From positions 1 through 64,000 of the forward strand of contig NZ_JAPIVQ010000001.1 in the NCBI RefSeq assembly GCF_026239675.1: 64,000 nt of DNA, in the 5' to 3' direction. Numbering within the stretch: position 1 is the first letter of the stretch; each line of letters begins with the position of its first letter. This stretch comes from Pedobacter sp. PLR (GTDB lineage: Bacteria; Bacteroidota; Bacteroidia; Sphingobacteriales; Sphingobacteriaceae). A program made the translations under genes and the position numbers. Under the pieces are notes generated by a model. The model ran no database searches. It saw only the letters and a list, made by a program, of their open reading frames with translations, and was not told where the DNA came from. Of this stretch, positions 41,382 through 49,873 are shown piece by piece.

Positions 41382-44300
41382 TTAAAAGGTTACGTTTGCG
41401 CCAATCTGGATGGTCCCTGGCTGAGGCACAGTTGCCCAGTCGTAGCCCACGGTATTCTGGTTATTGGACTGGGAGCTTACTTCCGGATCAAGACCACCAT
41501 ATCTGGTGAAGGTCAGCAGGTTGGTTCCCTGCAGATAAACACGAAGTTTACTTACACCTACCCTCGTCAGTACATTCCTGGGAAGGGTGTATCCGAGCGT
41601 TAGTGTTTTCAGTCTGATGAAAGATCCGTCTTCCAGGTATCGGGAAGAAAGGCTGGCAACATTTCCACCATAGTTGTTTGCTGCACCGCCGTTTTCTGTA
41701 GGGTTTCCGCTATAGGTAGTCAGTCGCGGAATATCGGTGATGTCGCCTGGTTGCTGCCATCTCTCCAGTTGGCGTGGCAGGAAACCTATATTCGCCTGGG
41801 TTCCGCCATGCACCATAAAGAAATCGTTCATATTCATGATCTTGTTGCCCTGCTGGAAGTAAAAGAAAAAGCTAAAATCTATTCCCTTATAGCTAAAGCT
41901 ATTTGTTAGTCCACCTGTATATTTTGGCAATGCATTGCCCACAATCTGGCGGTCTGCCGAGGTAATCTGTCCGTCTTTATTCACATCCTCATAGACGGCA
42001 TTTCCTGTTTGCGGATCTACATACAACTGTTTGTATAACTGGAAGGAGTTGACAGCGTAACCTTGCCTTAAGATAGAGATATTCCTTCCTGAGGCACCTA
42101 AACTGATATCCGAGGCCAGTTTCTCAATCTTATTGTTGTTAAAGGAGATATTAAAATTCGTGGTCCACTGAAAAGCATCCGTCTGAATATTGGTGGAGTT
42201 AATGCCTAGTTCAAATCCCTTGTTCCTTACTGCACCGTAGTTCTGCAAATAGGAAGAGAATCCAGAGCGGTAAGGCACGGGAACATTCAGCAACAGGTCG
42301 TATGTATATTTATTGTAATAGTCCGCCACAATTTGCAGACGTTTCTTCAGAATAGTAAACTCTGTCCCAACATTAAACTGCCTTGTGGTTTCCCAGGTCA
42401 GGTCGGGATTGATGAGCTGTGTAGGCGCAATGCCTGGCTGTTCGAGGTAATTGGCTCCCGAAGACCATAGTCCCTGTGCTGCATAGGCCCCTATACCGTT
42501 CTGGTTACCGGAAAGCCCCAGACTGGCCCGCAGTTTCAGTTCATCAAAAATGTTAAGGTTTTTGATGAAATCTTCCTGGCTCAGGCGCCATGCCAGTCCT
42601 CCTGAAGGGAAATAGCCCCAACGCTTATTCGTTCCGAATTTCGAAGAACCATCTGCGCGGATACTTCCATCGATGGTATACTTTCCGTCATAGGTATAAC
42701 TGGCCTTCCCAAAGAAAGACAACAGCTTTGTTTCAGCACTCGATGCCGTACCGGAGCGTGTAGCAGCCACTGAAACCGATTTGAGGCTGTTTGCGGCGAA
42801 GCCTGTTCCGGAGGCGGATGTGGACTGGTTCAATACCGTATTGATGGTATTCCCGATAAGCGCATTGACATTATGCTTCCTGCCCTCGCCCAGGTTTTTC
42901 ACAAAACTCAATACCTGTTCATTGGTGAGTACCAATGCTTTGTTCTCTGTAGAAGAGGCCGAACCATTGCTGGCGATACCTGCACTGATGAGCGTATTTG
43001 AATAACTATTGTCATACTCGCTGGTATTGTCAATACTCCAGCTGCTGCGCAGTTTTAGTCCGGGAAGGAAGGTATACTCTCCAAAGATATTGCCGATTGT
43101 CCTCCATCCCAGGGCCTTACTATCCAGGTTGTTGATCAAAGCGAGGTGGTTGTCAAAACTTCCGTACCGTGCATAAGTGCCATCGGCATTGTAAACCGGC
43201 AGATAAGACCTTGGGAAAAGTGCGGAGTTGATCACTCCTGTGGGATTGTTATCGCTACCGCTCAGGTTTCTGTCAGAACGTATAAAATTGATGCTGGTAC
43301 CCACCTTCAGTCTATCCGTCAAGTAGTTATCGTAGTTAAATCTGCCCGAGTACCGTTTATAATCCGAGGGCTTCACAATAGACTCCTGGCTCAGGTAGCC
43401 TAAACCAATGTAGTAGGTACTCCTATCAGTCCCTCCCAGTGTGGAGAGCTCATAATTGGATGTTCTGGCGGTACGGAACAGACTGCTGATCCTGTCGTAG
43501 GTCTGCTGAGCTGATGGATCCGGGAAAGGAAGCACCACCGTTGAAGGATTCAGGCCATTATCAATGGCGGTATTGACCCTTGATTCATTAGTCAGCAAGG
43601 CCACTTCAGGGCCAGTAGCCACTTTAAATTGATCTACGGCAGTAGACCATCCCTGGAAAGTGCTCAGGTTGATGGCTGCTTTGGTATTCCTTTTTCCCCG
43701 TTTGGTTGTCACGATGACTACCCCGTTTGCCCCGAGCGATCCATATATCGCCGTTGCGTTTGCATCTTTCAGAATCTGGATATCCTCAATATCGGCAGGA
43801 TTCAGATCGGCCATGGGATTAGATGCAGCCTGATTTCCCAGTCCAGCCGTAATCGGATCACTATTATTTACAAATACACCATCGATAATATACAAGGGAT
43901 CCACAGAGGCGTTGATCGAGTTGTTTCCACGCACACGGAAGGTGATCCCTCCTCCCGGCACGCCGGAGTTCGTCGTTACCTGTACGCCGGTGGCTTTCCC
44001 CTGTAGCAGCTGGTTGAAACCACCTGAGGGCTGGTTCTGCACTACCGAACCACTGATACTGCTGATGGAACCGGCAATATATTTTCGCTCCTGGGTACTG
44101 TAACCGGTGACTACTACATCGTTTAATTGGTTCAGTGTTTCCTGCAATCTGATCGTCACAGGACTACCGTTAACAGTCACTTCCTTTTGGTCGTAGCCAA
44201 TGAAGCTAACCAGCAGCGTATAAGGAAAACTCTGGCCGGTCACAAAGCTGAATTTACCATCGGAATCTGTTGATACTGTATGTGTAGTTCCCCTGATTTT

Positions 44301-44456
44301 AACTACCGCACCAGGCAGAGGCTGATTGGTACCAGCATCCAGTACGATACCGTTGAGATGCGATTTGATAGTCGGGCTTACCTGTTGTGCGCTGGCTATG
44401 GAAGACCAGACAATGCACAGAAACAGGTAAAACCCTTTTTTATAAAGATTTTTCAT
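41382..44456 (-). CDS. SusC/RagA family TonB-linked outer membrane transporter
   Basis: 1024 residues from the ATG at 44456. A 13-residue upstream extension to 44495 lacks signal-peptide character. Signal peptide: MKNLYKKGFYLFLCIVWSSI ending ASAQQ. A CarboxypepD_reg-like domain follows (about 30-105, LNGIVLDAGTNQPLPGAVVK). The plug carries the SusC signature DVVVTGYSTQERKYIAG and NATAIYGSLGANGVVIVTTK. A 22-strand barrel ends TIQIGANVTF with the terminal Phe. With SusD (20 bp downstream) it forms a pedal-bin importer for oligomers. The accompanying M14 peptidase points to peptides rather than glycans. Confidence 0.95.
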   Translation of the reverse strand: MKNLYKKGFYLFLCIVWSSIASAQQVSPTIKSHLNGIVLDAGTNQPLPGAVVKIRGTTHTVSTDSDGKFSFVTGQSFPYTLLVSFIGYDQKEVTVNGSPVTIRLQETLNQLNDVVVTGYSTQERKYIAGSISSISGSVVQNQPSGGFNQLLQGKATGVQVTTNSGVPGGGITFRVRGNNSINASVDPLYIIDGVFVNNSDPITAGLGNQAASNPMADLNPADIEDIQILKDANATAIYGSLGANGVVIVTTKRGKRNTKAAINLSTFQGWSTAVDQFKVATGPEVALLTNESRVNTAIDNGLNPSTVVLPFPDPSAQQTYDRISSLFRTARTSNYELSTLGGTDRSTYYIGLGYLSQESIVKPSDYKRYSGRFNYDNYLTDRLKVGTSINFIRSDRNLSGSDNNPTGVINSALFPRSYLPVYNADGTYARYGSFDNHLALINNLDSKALGWRTIGNIFGEYTFLPGLKLRSSWSIDNTSEYDNSYSNTLISAGIASNGSASSTENKALVLTNEQVLSFVKNLGEGRKHNVNALIGNTINTVLNQSTSASGTGFAANSLKSVSVAATRSGTASSAETKLLSFFGKASYTYDGKYTIDGSIRADGSSKFGTNKRWGYFPSGGLAWRLSQEDFIKNLNIFDELKLRASLGLSGNQNGIGAYAAQGLWSSGANYLEQPGIAPTQLINPDLTWETTRQFNVGTEFTILKKRLQIVADYYNKYTYDLLLNVPVPYRSGFSSYLQNYGAVRNKGFELGINSTNIQTDAFQWTTNFNISFNNNKIEKLASDISLGASGRNISILRQGYAVNSFQLYKQLYVDPQTGNAVYEDVNKDGQITSADRQIVGNALPKYTGGLTNSFSYKGIDFSFFFYFQQGNKIMNMNDFFMVHGGTQANIGFLPRQLERWQQPGDITDIPRLTTYSGNPTENGGAANNYGGNVASLSSRYLEDGSFIRLKTLTLGYTLPRNVLTRVGVSKLRVYLQGTNLLTFTRYGGLDPEVSSQSNNQNTVGYDWATVPQPGTIQIGANVTF

Positions 44457-44942
44457 TTGTTGTTGTTTAGGAAATTTCAGACAAAGCACTTCCATCAGCC
44501 CCTCTTGGTGGCAGTCAGGAAACAGTTAATTGAGTATTGGATTTAAATCCGCAGGGGATTTTGGTGGGTGTTAACAGCCGATGCTATTACAAAAAAGGCA
44601 GCAACATACTGGAGGAAGCGATGAGCCGTATAGGTGTTTCAGATAACCGGAATGATGGTCTGCTTTTTTAGGAAAACCGCTGGAGAATAAAGAGTGTTTC
44701 ATGCTTATGTTTTATAAAGTCTACTAATTTAATAGGATAAACCTAAGGCAATAATTTTGCTTCTCCAAATAAACTACCAAATTACTAGACTTTATTTAAT
44801 ATTTGTATCAAACCCCTACCCTAAACTGCGGAAATTGGCTGGCATGGAAAGATATTTTACGCAACGAAGTATTAGTATTTTTTTTAAAACACAAACCTGC
44901 AGGGGGTAATAACTGTTTAATCTTTGACTAGAATGAATAAAC
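44457..44942. other. Upstream region of the SusC operon
   Basis: 486 bp between SusC and a small decayed gene. It contains the candidate SusC promoter at 44738-44769 and otherwise no frame or structure I can support. Confidence 0.4.
44738..44769 (-). promoter_or_regulatory. Candidate promoter of the susCD-M14 operon
   Basis: On the minus strand TTTG (44769-44766), a 20-bp spacer and TAGGTTTA (44745-44738) resemble the Bacteroidota consensus, with one mismatch in -7. The leader would be about 275 nt. Confidence 0.38.
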
Positions 44943-45262
44943 ATGGAAAATTTAAACAATGGTGATACCCGAAATGAGAAATCACATCCAAAACCCGCTG
45001 ATGATCCTGGTGCACAGATTGAGACGGTAAGTCCAGACTCCGAAAAAGAGGGTTTGCCAAATGATCAGGGCAAGGAAAGGCATAACAAATCAGAACGTCC
45101 TGAAATCGAAACTGTAATTCCGGATACCGAAAATGAGCTTTTGTAGGATGATCAGGAATTGCTACCGGAGATATCGTAGTCGACCAGGAAACTGATCTGG
45201 ACGACGACGATATGGCCGCCAAAAATCTCAGCGGGATCACAGAAAGGCTGGCGCTGAGATAG
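44943..45262 (+). pseudogene. Decayed small acidic repeat protein
   Basis: The ATG at 44943 gives a 67-residue acidic, disordered peptide with two similar units (QIETVSPDSEKEGLPNDQG and EIETVIPDTENELL), ending at TAG 45144-45146. The TAG falls where the second unit should continue, since DDQE follows it. In the +2 frame, coding-like sequence resumes (GDIVVDQETDLDDDDMAAKN, LSGITERLALR) to TAG at 45260-45262. The simplest reading is an originally longer acidic protein broken by a nonsense codon and a frameshift. The first 67 codons could still be expressed. Confidence 0.5.
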
Positions 45263-45267
45263 CGATG

Positions 45268-45987
45268 TTAAGGGGGCGTTGCTTTATCAGTCTTATTTCT
45301 TGCAATTCTAAACCCAAGATCGTCAATTTTAAACTTTAGGGGATGACTTCTTCTTCTGGTAGTGGCCATTACACTTCGTTCTTCGTCACACCAACCACCG
45401 CCTCTGAAAATCCTATAGGAACCATAAACAGTTTCATCATAAATATCAGAACACCATTCCCATACGTTGCCCAACATATCATAAAGCCCCCAATTATTTG
45501 GTTCTTTCTGTCCAACCATATGCGTGGTCCGATCTGAATTATCCTTGAACCAGGCAATACTGTTTAATTCTCCGTACCTGATTCCTGTGGTCCCTGCTTT
45601 ACAAGCATATTCCCATTCTGTTTCCGTCGGCAACCGGAATCCATCTGCTGTGCTATCAAAGGTAATTTCTTCGTTTTCCTCCTGAATCGTATAGCAAGGG
45701 TTTAGCCCTTCCAGCATCGACAGGGCATTACAAAAACTAACCGCATCTTTCCAGGTAACCGTCTCAACAGGTAGCCCATTACCTTCAAAAGTAGCTGGTG
45801 TTTCTTTTGTAATTTCAAAATACAATTCTTGTGTTACAGGGAACTTTGCAAGCAAAAAAGGTTGAACTTCAACGGTCCATTTCTGCTTTATTCTATCATC
45901 CCTCAATTCGATTTTCCCACCCGGGATTTCAACCATTTGGTCGTTAATAATTGAGCTATCGGGTGTATTAATTTCGTTCTTAATCAC
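45268..45987 (-). CDS. SUMF1 / formylglycine-generating-enzyme-like protein
   Basis: 239 residues if the GTG at 45987 is used, or 222 from the ATG at 45936 (MVEIPGGKIEL). FGE-sulfatase fold landmarks run in order: LAKFPVTQELYFEITKETPA, VETVTWKDAVSFCNALS, GFRLPTETEWEYACKAGTTG, NNWGLYDMLGNVWEWCSDIY, RIFRGGGWCDEE and DDLGFRIARN. The copper-site cysteine pair of true formylglycine-generating enzymes is not both present (one Cys in GGGWCDEE, none before GFR). Sulfatase activation is therefore doubtful, and a binding or other oxidase role is possible. No signal peptide. It ends six bases from the convergent relic. Confidence 0.85.
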   Translation of the reverse strand: MIKNEINTPDSSIINDQMVEIPGGKIELRDDRIKQKWTVEVQPFLLAKFPVTQELYFEITKETPATFEGNGLPVETVTWKDAVSFCNALSMLEGLNPCYTIQEENEEITFDSTADGFRLPTETEWEYACKAGTTGIRYGELNSIAWFKDNSDRTTHMVGQKEPNNWGLYDMLGNVWEWCSDIYDETVYGSYRIFRGGGWCDEERSVMATTRRRSHPLKFKIDDLGFRIARNKTDKATPP

Positions 45988-46080
45988 GTGTTTTTTTACA
46001 TTATTTTCCGCCGGCCATCACCCAGCCCTATTACTTTCGTACAATTGCTTTAGTTATGTATAGTTTATCCGACAAAATAG

Positions 46081-46626
46081 CTATCCTGGCTCCTGAGATT
46101 TAGCAATCAAATCAGGGAGATTCACCACAAGTGAAAATAATAGCAGAAAGCAAAAGGAAGCTGCCAGTACAAGATAGGTTGCAGCTTTCTGTACACCTTC
46201 CTGTGCTAACGTGTTTTTTCTGATGACGGCATTCATATTCAACTCTTCAATAATTCTTATCTGCAACCGTGCCTTATTCAGTGCTTCCTGTTTGGCGGTA
46301 ATATTGCTGGCTGGGTCTACTATTGTTTCGTAAGCTTGCGAAAGTGCTAATACAGCCTCTCTTTCCCCTTTTTCAGTTATGTTGTTTCTTTCTTTCTCCA
46401 ATTCAAGACGAAATTGACTGGCCGGTACACTGGAAAGCGGCAATACATTTTCGTCAAGTACCTTTCTCATCTTACCCAGGTAGTTCAAACTTTCATAATT
46501 ATCCTTTAAAATGTTTTTTGAACCTGAGGCTATCTTATTCATGTAGTATAGAGAGATTCCTCCGAAAGATAGCACTACTGCGAACAACACTGCAAATGCA
46601 AGACGCAATTTCGTTTTTATTTTCAT
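46081..46626 (-). CDS. Truncated sensor: MCP-type four-helix-bundle domain
   Basis: 181 residues: membrane helix 1 (LRLAFAVLFAVVLSFGGISL), a periplasmic four-helix bundle (NKIASGSKNILKDNYESLNY and so on) and membrane helix 2 (TYLVLAASFCFLLLFSLVVN). It stops after NLPDLIAKSQEPG. In the Bacteroidota kinases with this N-terminus, a HAMP, PAS and kinase core follow at exactly this point. None is present here, and the downstream 93 bp before 45988 hold no kinase remnant. It is probably a 3'-truncated kinase gene, although a stand-alone small sensor is possible. Confidence 0.7.
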   Translation of the reverse strand: MKIKTKLRLAFAVLFAVVLSFGGISLYYMNKIASGSKNILKDNYESLNYLGKMRKVLDENVLPLSSVPASQFRLELEKERNNITEKGEREAVLALSQAYETIVDPASNITAKQEALNKARLQIRIIEELNMNAVIRKNTLAQEGVQKAATYLVLAASFCFLLLFSLVVNLPDLIAKSQEPG

Positions 46627-46757
46627 GTCATTATCAATTAAATTGATTTAACTAAATGATAAGACCCACAAAAACTATGCAGATTATTCAGGGATCAAAT
46701 GTTTTTCATTTTTAACCCTGGAACGCCTGAATAAAAACTGAAAAAGAGTGGTTTTTA

Positions 46758-46795
46758 ATAGGAACCACAGCCAGATTGCTGAACTGTGGCCCTAT
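46758..46795 (-). terminator. Hairpin downstream of the GH35 gene
   Basis: ATAGG-aa-CCACAG pairs with CTGTGG-c-CCTAT around a 13-nt loop, 40 bp beyond the GH35 stop (46835). It is followed on the minus strand by TATTAAAAACC, so the U-tract is weak. Confidence 0.45.
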
Positions 46796-46834
46796 AACTA
46801 ACCTAACCAGGGCTATGAGATGCTGCTTGTGTAA

Positions 46835-49159
46835 CTACAAGGCTTTAAATGGCCCTTTAGAGAAATACAGCTTATAATCTTTTATTCTTCCGTTTGCCCC
46901 ATCCTGTCTTGGCAGGAGTTTCATCCCCGAAACGGAATATTCCTTTCCTAGATCAATCACAATCTGGTGTGGCATTTTAGTCGGCTTTTGCCATTCTGTA
47001 TGCCAGAAACTGGTTAACTGTAAATCAAAGACATTTGCAGCATTTCCATCATCACCGCTTAGCTCTTCACTATCTGCATAAACAACTTTCCAATTATTAC
47101 GGGGAATTTCCATTCCTTTTTGATCCAGGAGCACAATTTCTGCAACCGAACTGAACTGCTGACCTTGCTGTTCTGACAAGGCCTCCAAAGCAAAATACCT
47201 GGCATTTTCAGGATTAAATTTCACGATTTGCCATTTATCGGTATTTTCAAATGTACCTTCAACAGTCACCCTATAATCCGCAGCATTCCATTTCTGCTCA
47301 GCTTTTCTATGTCTTTCAGGCTGAGGTTCATTTACCATATCCAGTATGGGATGATCCAGGAAGGTCAATTCCGGCTTTGCCGAACCGTAAAGGTCAAACA
47401 CAACAACTTCGTTTACTCCTTTTTTAAGCCAGCTAGCGGGTACTAACATCGTTTGTGTAGGACCTATACTCCAAAAACGGCTCAGGCATTGACCATTTAC
47501 CCATACTAAACCTTTATTCCATTTACTTAAATCCAAATAGGTATCCAGTAGCTCGTTTGCGGTAAACTTTCCTTTATAAAAACCTGCCTGAGGTTTCTGT
47601 GCAGCATATGGCTCATATTTAACCGGGATCGTTACATCCCCCATCCTTAAGCTATAGTTTTTCCAATTGCGGACTTCAGTTTTGTTGTTATTGTCATCAA
47701 TCAGATAAACCTTGCCATGAATACCTTTTCTATCGTGCATTCCCACCGCATAATTTACCCTTCCTGTGGCCTCAACCAATACTTTTAATTGAACAGCTTT
47801 AGCTCTTGCAGGTATTGAAATGCTAAATTTTGCTTTACGCCTATCTAAGCTGCCAATTAATTTACCATCCACATAAACTATGGCATAATCGTGGATATCT
47901 TTAAACTGTAAAATAGATTTGGCACCCGCCGGAAGTGTTGAGGTGTACATTACCGAGCCAAAATCCTGATTTAGATCCTCCATAAACAGGGTGGTATCAC
48001 TTAAAACCGGCTTAGGTAAATTTTGATTTAATCCTGCAAAAGCAGTGAATTTAACCGGTGCTAAGGCTTGTATTTTATTTTCAGCTGGTATTGGAGTCAA
48101 CTGCTCCCCTTCCTGCAAATACTTGCCAAACAACGCTCTTAATTCATAGAACTTTTCTGTCGTATTTCCTGCCTCATTGATCGGTGCATCATAGTCGTAG
48201 CTGCTGGTTTGCGGCAGATATGGTGGATCATTTGCTCCGGAATAAGTGCCAAAAGTCGTTCCTCCATGCGCCATATAAATACTGAATGATGCCTTTTGAT
48301 CTAACATATATTTCAGCTCAGCCACAATTCTCTTAGTATCTCCTTTATGGTGAGGCCTACCCCAGCTATCAAACCAGCCTGGATAATATTCCCCACACAT
48401 TAATGGCCCTGTTGGTTGAATTTCCCTCAGTGCTTTGAAATTCGCTTCAGGTCCGGAACCGAAATTTACAACGGCAAATAATCCTTCCGGGTGGTCGGCT
48501 TTCAATTGAGAAGGTCCATCGCAATGGAACAAGGGAACGGTGAATCCAGCTTCAATTAAATTGTTTTTAATGATGTTCATATAAGCTTTATCACTTCCGT
48601 AACTGCCATATTCGTTCTCTACCTGCACCATTAAGATGTTACCTCCTCTGGAGATTTGTAGCGGCGCCAATTCTTTCCCAACTTCCATCAGGTATTTCTT
48701 GCTTCTTGCTAAATAATAAGGATGTTGAGTACGTAGTTGAATAGATTTGTCTTTTAACAGCCACCATGGGAAGCCGCCAAAGTCCCATTCGGCGCAAGCA
48801 TATGGACCTGGTCTTAAAATCACATATAAACCTTCTTCCTGAGCAATTTTACAAAAGGTCTTAGCATCTGCCTGACCTGTCCAGGTGAACTTATCTTGCT
48901 GGTTCTCGTGCATATTCCAGAACAGATACGCACACACGGCATTTAAGCCCATTGCTTTTGCCATTTTTAAGCGTTGACGCCACTCGGCTTTCGGTATTCT
49001 GGCAAAATGCATTTCGCCACAGCGAATCACATAAGGTTTCCCATTAAGTTCAAAATGTTCAGTGCCTATAGCAAAGGTTTGGGCTTGTTGTGCCTTCAGG
49101 CTGATGGTAAGACACAGTATTGCTGAGAGTGTAAATAGTTTTTTAAAATGCTTTTTCAT
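46835..49159 (-). CDS. GH35 beta-galactosidase with C-terminal F5/8-type C domain
   Basis: 774 residues, signal peptide ending LKAQQ. The GH35 TIM barrel (about 30-345) contains GKPYVIRCGEMHFARIPKAE and GLYVILRPGPYACAEWDFGG. The acid/base is E183 in VQVENEYGSYG and the likely nucleophile is E257 in GPLMCGEYYPGW. Beta domains follow with galactose-binding-like folds (GLVWVNGQCLSRFWSIGPTQ). A discoidin-like module closes the protein (LQLTSFWHTEWQKPTKMPHQ, IVIDLGKEYSVSGMKLLPRQ). It is exported and hydrolyses terminal beta-galactosides in oligosaccharides or glycan chains. No SusCD pair of its own is adjacent. Confidence 0.93.
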   Translation of the reverse strand: MKKHFKKLFTLSAILCLTISLKAQQAQTFAIGTEHFELNGKPYVIRCGEMHFARIPKAEWRQRLKMAKAMGLNAVCAYLFWNMHENQQDKFTWTGQADAKTFCKIAQEEGLYVILRPGPYACAEWDFGGFPWWLLKDKSIQLRTQHPYYLARSKKYLMEVGKELAPLQISRGGNILMVQVENEYGSYGSDKAYMNIIKNNLIEAGFTVPLFHCDGPSQLKADHPEGLFAVVNFGSGPEANFKALREIQPTGPLMCGEYYPGWFDSWGRPHHKGDTKRIVAELKYMLDQKASFSIYMAHGGTTFGTYSGANDPPYLPQTSSYDYDAPINEAGNTTEKFYELRALFGKYLQEGEQLTPIPAENKIQALAPVKFTAFAGLNQNLPKPVLSDTTLFMEDLNQDFGSVMYTSTLPAGAKSILQFKDIHDYAIVYVDGKLIGSLDRRKAKFSISIPARAKAVQLKVLVEATGRVNYAVGMHDRKGIHGKVYLIDDNNNKTEVRNWKNYSLRMGDVTIPVKYEPYAAQKPQAGFYKGKFTANELLDTYLDLSKWNKGLVWVNGQCLSRFWSIGPTQTMLVPASWLKKGVNEVVVFDLYGSAKPELTFLDHPILDMVNEPQPERHRKAEQKWNAADYRVTVEGTFENTDKWQIVKFNPENARYFALEALSEQQGQQFSSVAEIVLLDQKGMEIPRNNWKVVYADSEELSGDDGNAANVFDLQLTSFWHTEWQKPTKMPHQIVIDLGKEYSVSGMKLLPRQDGANGRIKDYKLYFSKGPFKAL

Positions 49160-49347
49160 TTATCTTTATAATCAACGAAATCCGTCATGGTATCTGGTGC
49201 CAATAAATACGCGGAGAAGCGCTTATCTCTGGTTTAATACTGCGCCGCCAAATTATAAATCAAAATATGGAATAACTAAAAGTAGATTGGCCAATACTGA
49301 ACGTATATTGTCCTTATTTAACTAAAACCCTGGTAAGATAGCCTAAG

Positions 49348-49389
49348 AAAACAGCTGATATGGGCGATTCCGTAAATGAAAGCTGTTTT
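49348..49389 (-). terminator. Hairpin at the end of the short AraC-type gene
   Basis: AAAACAGCT (49348-49356) pairs with AGCTGTTTT (49381-49389), overlapping the stop codon of the AraC fragment. On the minus strand the stem ends in TTTTCTTAG. Confidence 0.4.
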
Positions 49390-49690
49390 AATTAAAGGAT
49401 TTCCGGAAGGCATTCGGAGACAGGTTTGTACTCCTTTTAAAAAGTTTATTAAATGACTGCGGATGTTCAAAACCAAGCTTGTAGGCAATTTCGGCAATGC
49501 TAAGCCGACTTGTGCTCAACATATCCTTGGCATTTTCGATCAGTCTGACATGAATATGCTGCCGGGTATTTTGCCCGGTTAGTGATTTGAGCAAATCGGT
49601 TAGATAGCGGGTTGAAACCCTGAGATGATCCACGACTTTTCCTTTGATAGGATTTGATATATTATTCATTATAATTGATTTAGTACTCAT
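49388..49690 (-). CDS. Short AraC-type HTH protein (fragment of a full regulator)
   Basis: 100 residues from the ATG at 49690. It is essentially only the C-terminal DNA-binding region: KVVDHLRVSTRYLTDLLKSL, TGQNTRQHIHVRLIENAKDM, LSIAEIAYKLGFEHPQSFNK and LFKRSTNLSPNAFRKSFN. It is a close paralogue of the C-terminus of the 306-residue regulator at 58233, which shows HIQNKLMERAKELLTTTSLS and SEIAYKLGFEYPQSFNKLFK. The roughly 200-residue sensor domain is absent. It could be a decayed gene or a stand-alone HTH regulator. It lies upstream of the GH35 gene on the same strand. Confidence 0.65.
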   Translation of the reverse strand: MSTKSIIMNNISNPIKGKVVDHLRVSTRYLTDLLKSLTGQNTRQHIHVRLIENAKDMLSTSRLSIAEIAYKLGFEHPQSFNKLFKRSTNLSPNAFRKSFN

Positions 49691-49820
49691 TACCACAAAG
49701 TTCAACAACCTAAACCGTCAAAAAGTAGCCGGATAAGTCAAAGTTGTAGCCTGAAATCAATTTAACGGATCGGTTGTAAACAAAAAATCCCTACCTGAAT
49801 AAACAGGTAAGGATTTTTAT

Positions 49821-49846
49821 AAAAAAACAGGAGGACTTTCCTCCTG
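49821..49846 (-). terminator. Rho-independent terminator of the 439-residue unknown gene
   Basis: On the minus strand CAGGAGGA / TCCTCCTG (49846-49828) is followed by seven T (49827-49821). A second, longer stem (TACCTG / CAGGTA with flanking AAAATCC / GGATTTT) lies just beyond at 49783-49818. Confidence 0.75.
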
Positions 49847-49873
49847 CCCCCCCCTTAATCAGGAGATATAAAC

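Noticed and set aside
45268-45987. Active formylglycine-generating enzyme (sulfatase activator)
   Set aside because: Only one of the expected C-terminal cysteines is seen, and no sulfatase gene lies in the window, so the broader SUMF1-like label is kept.
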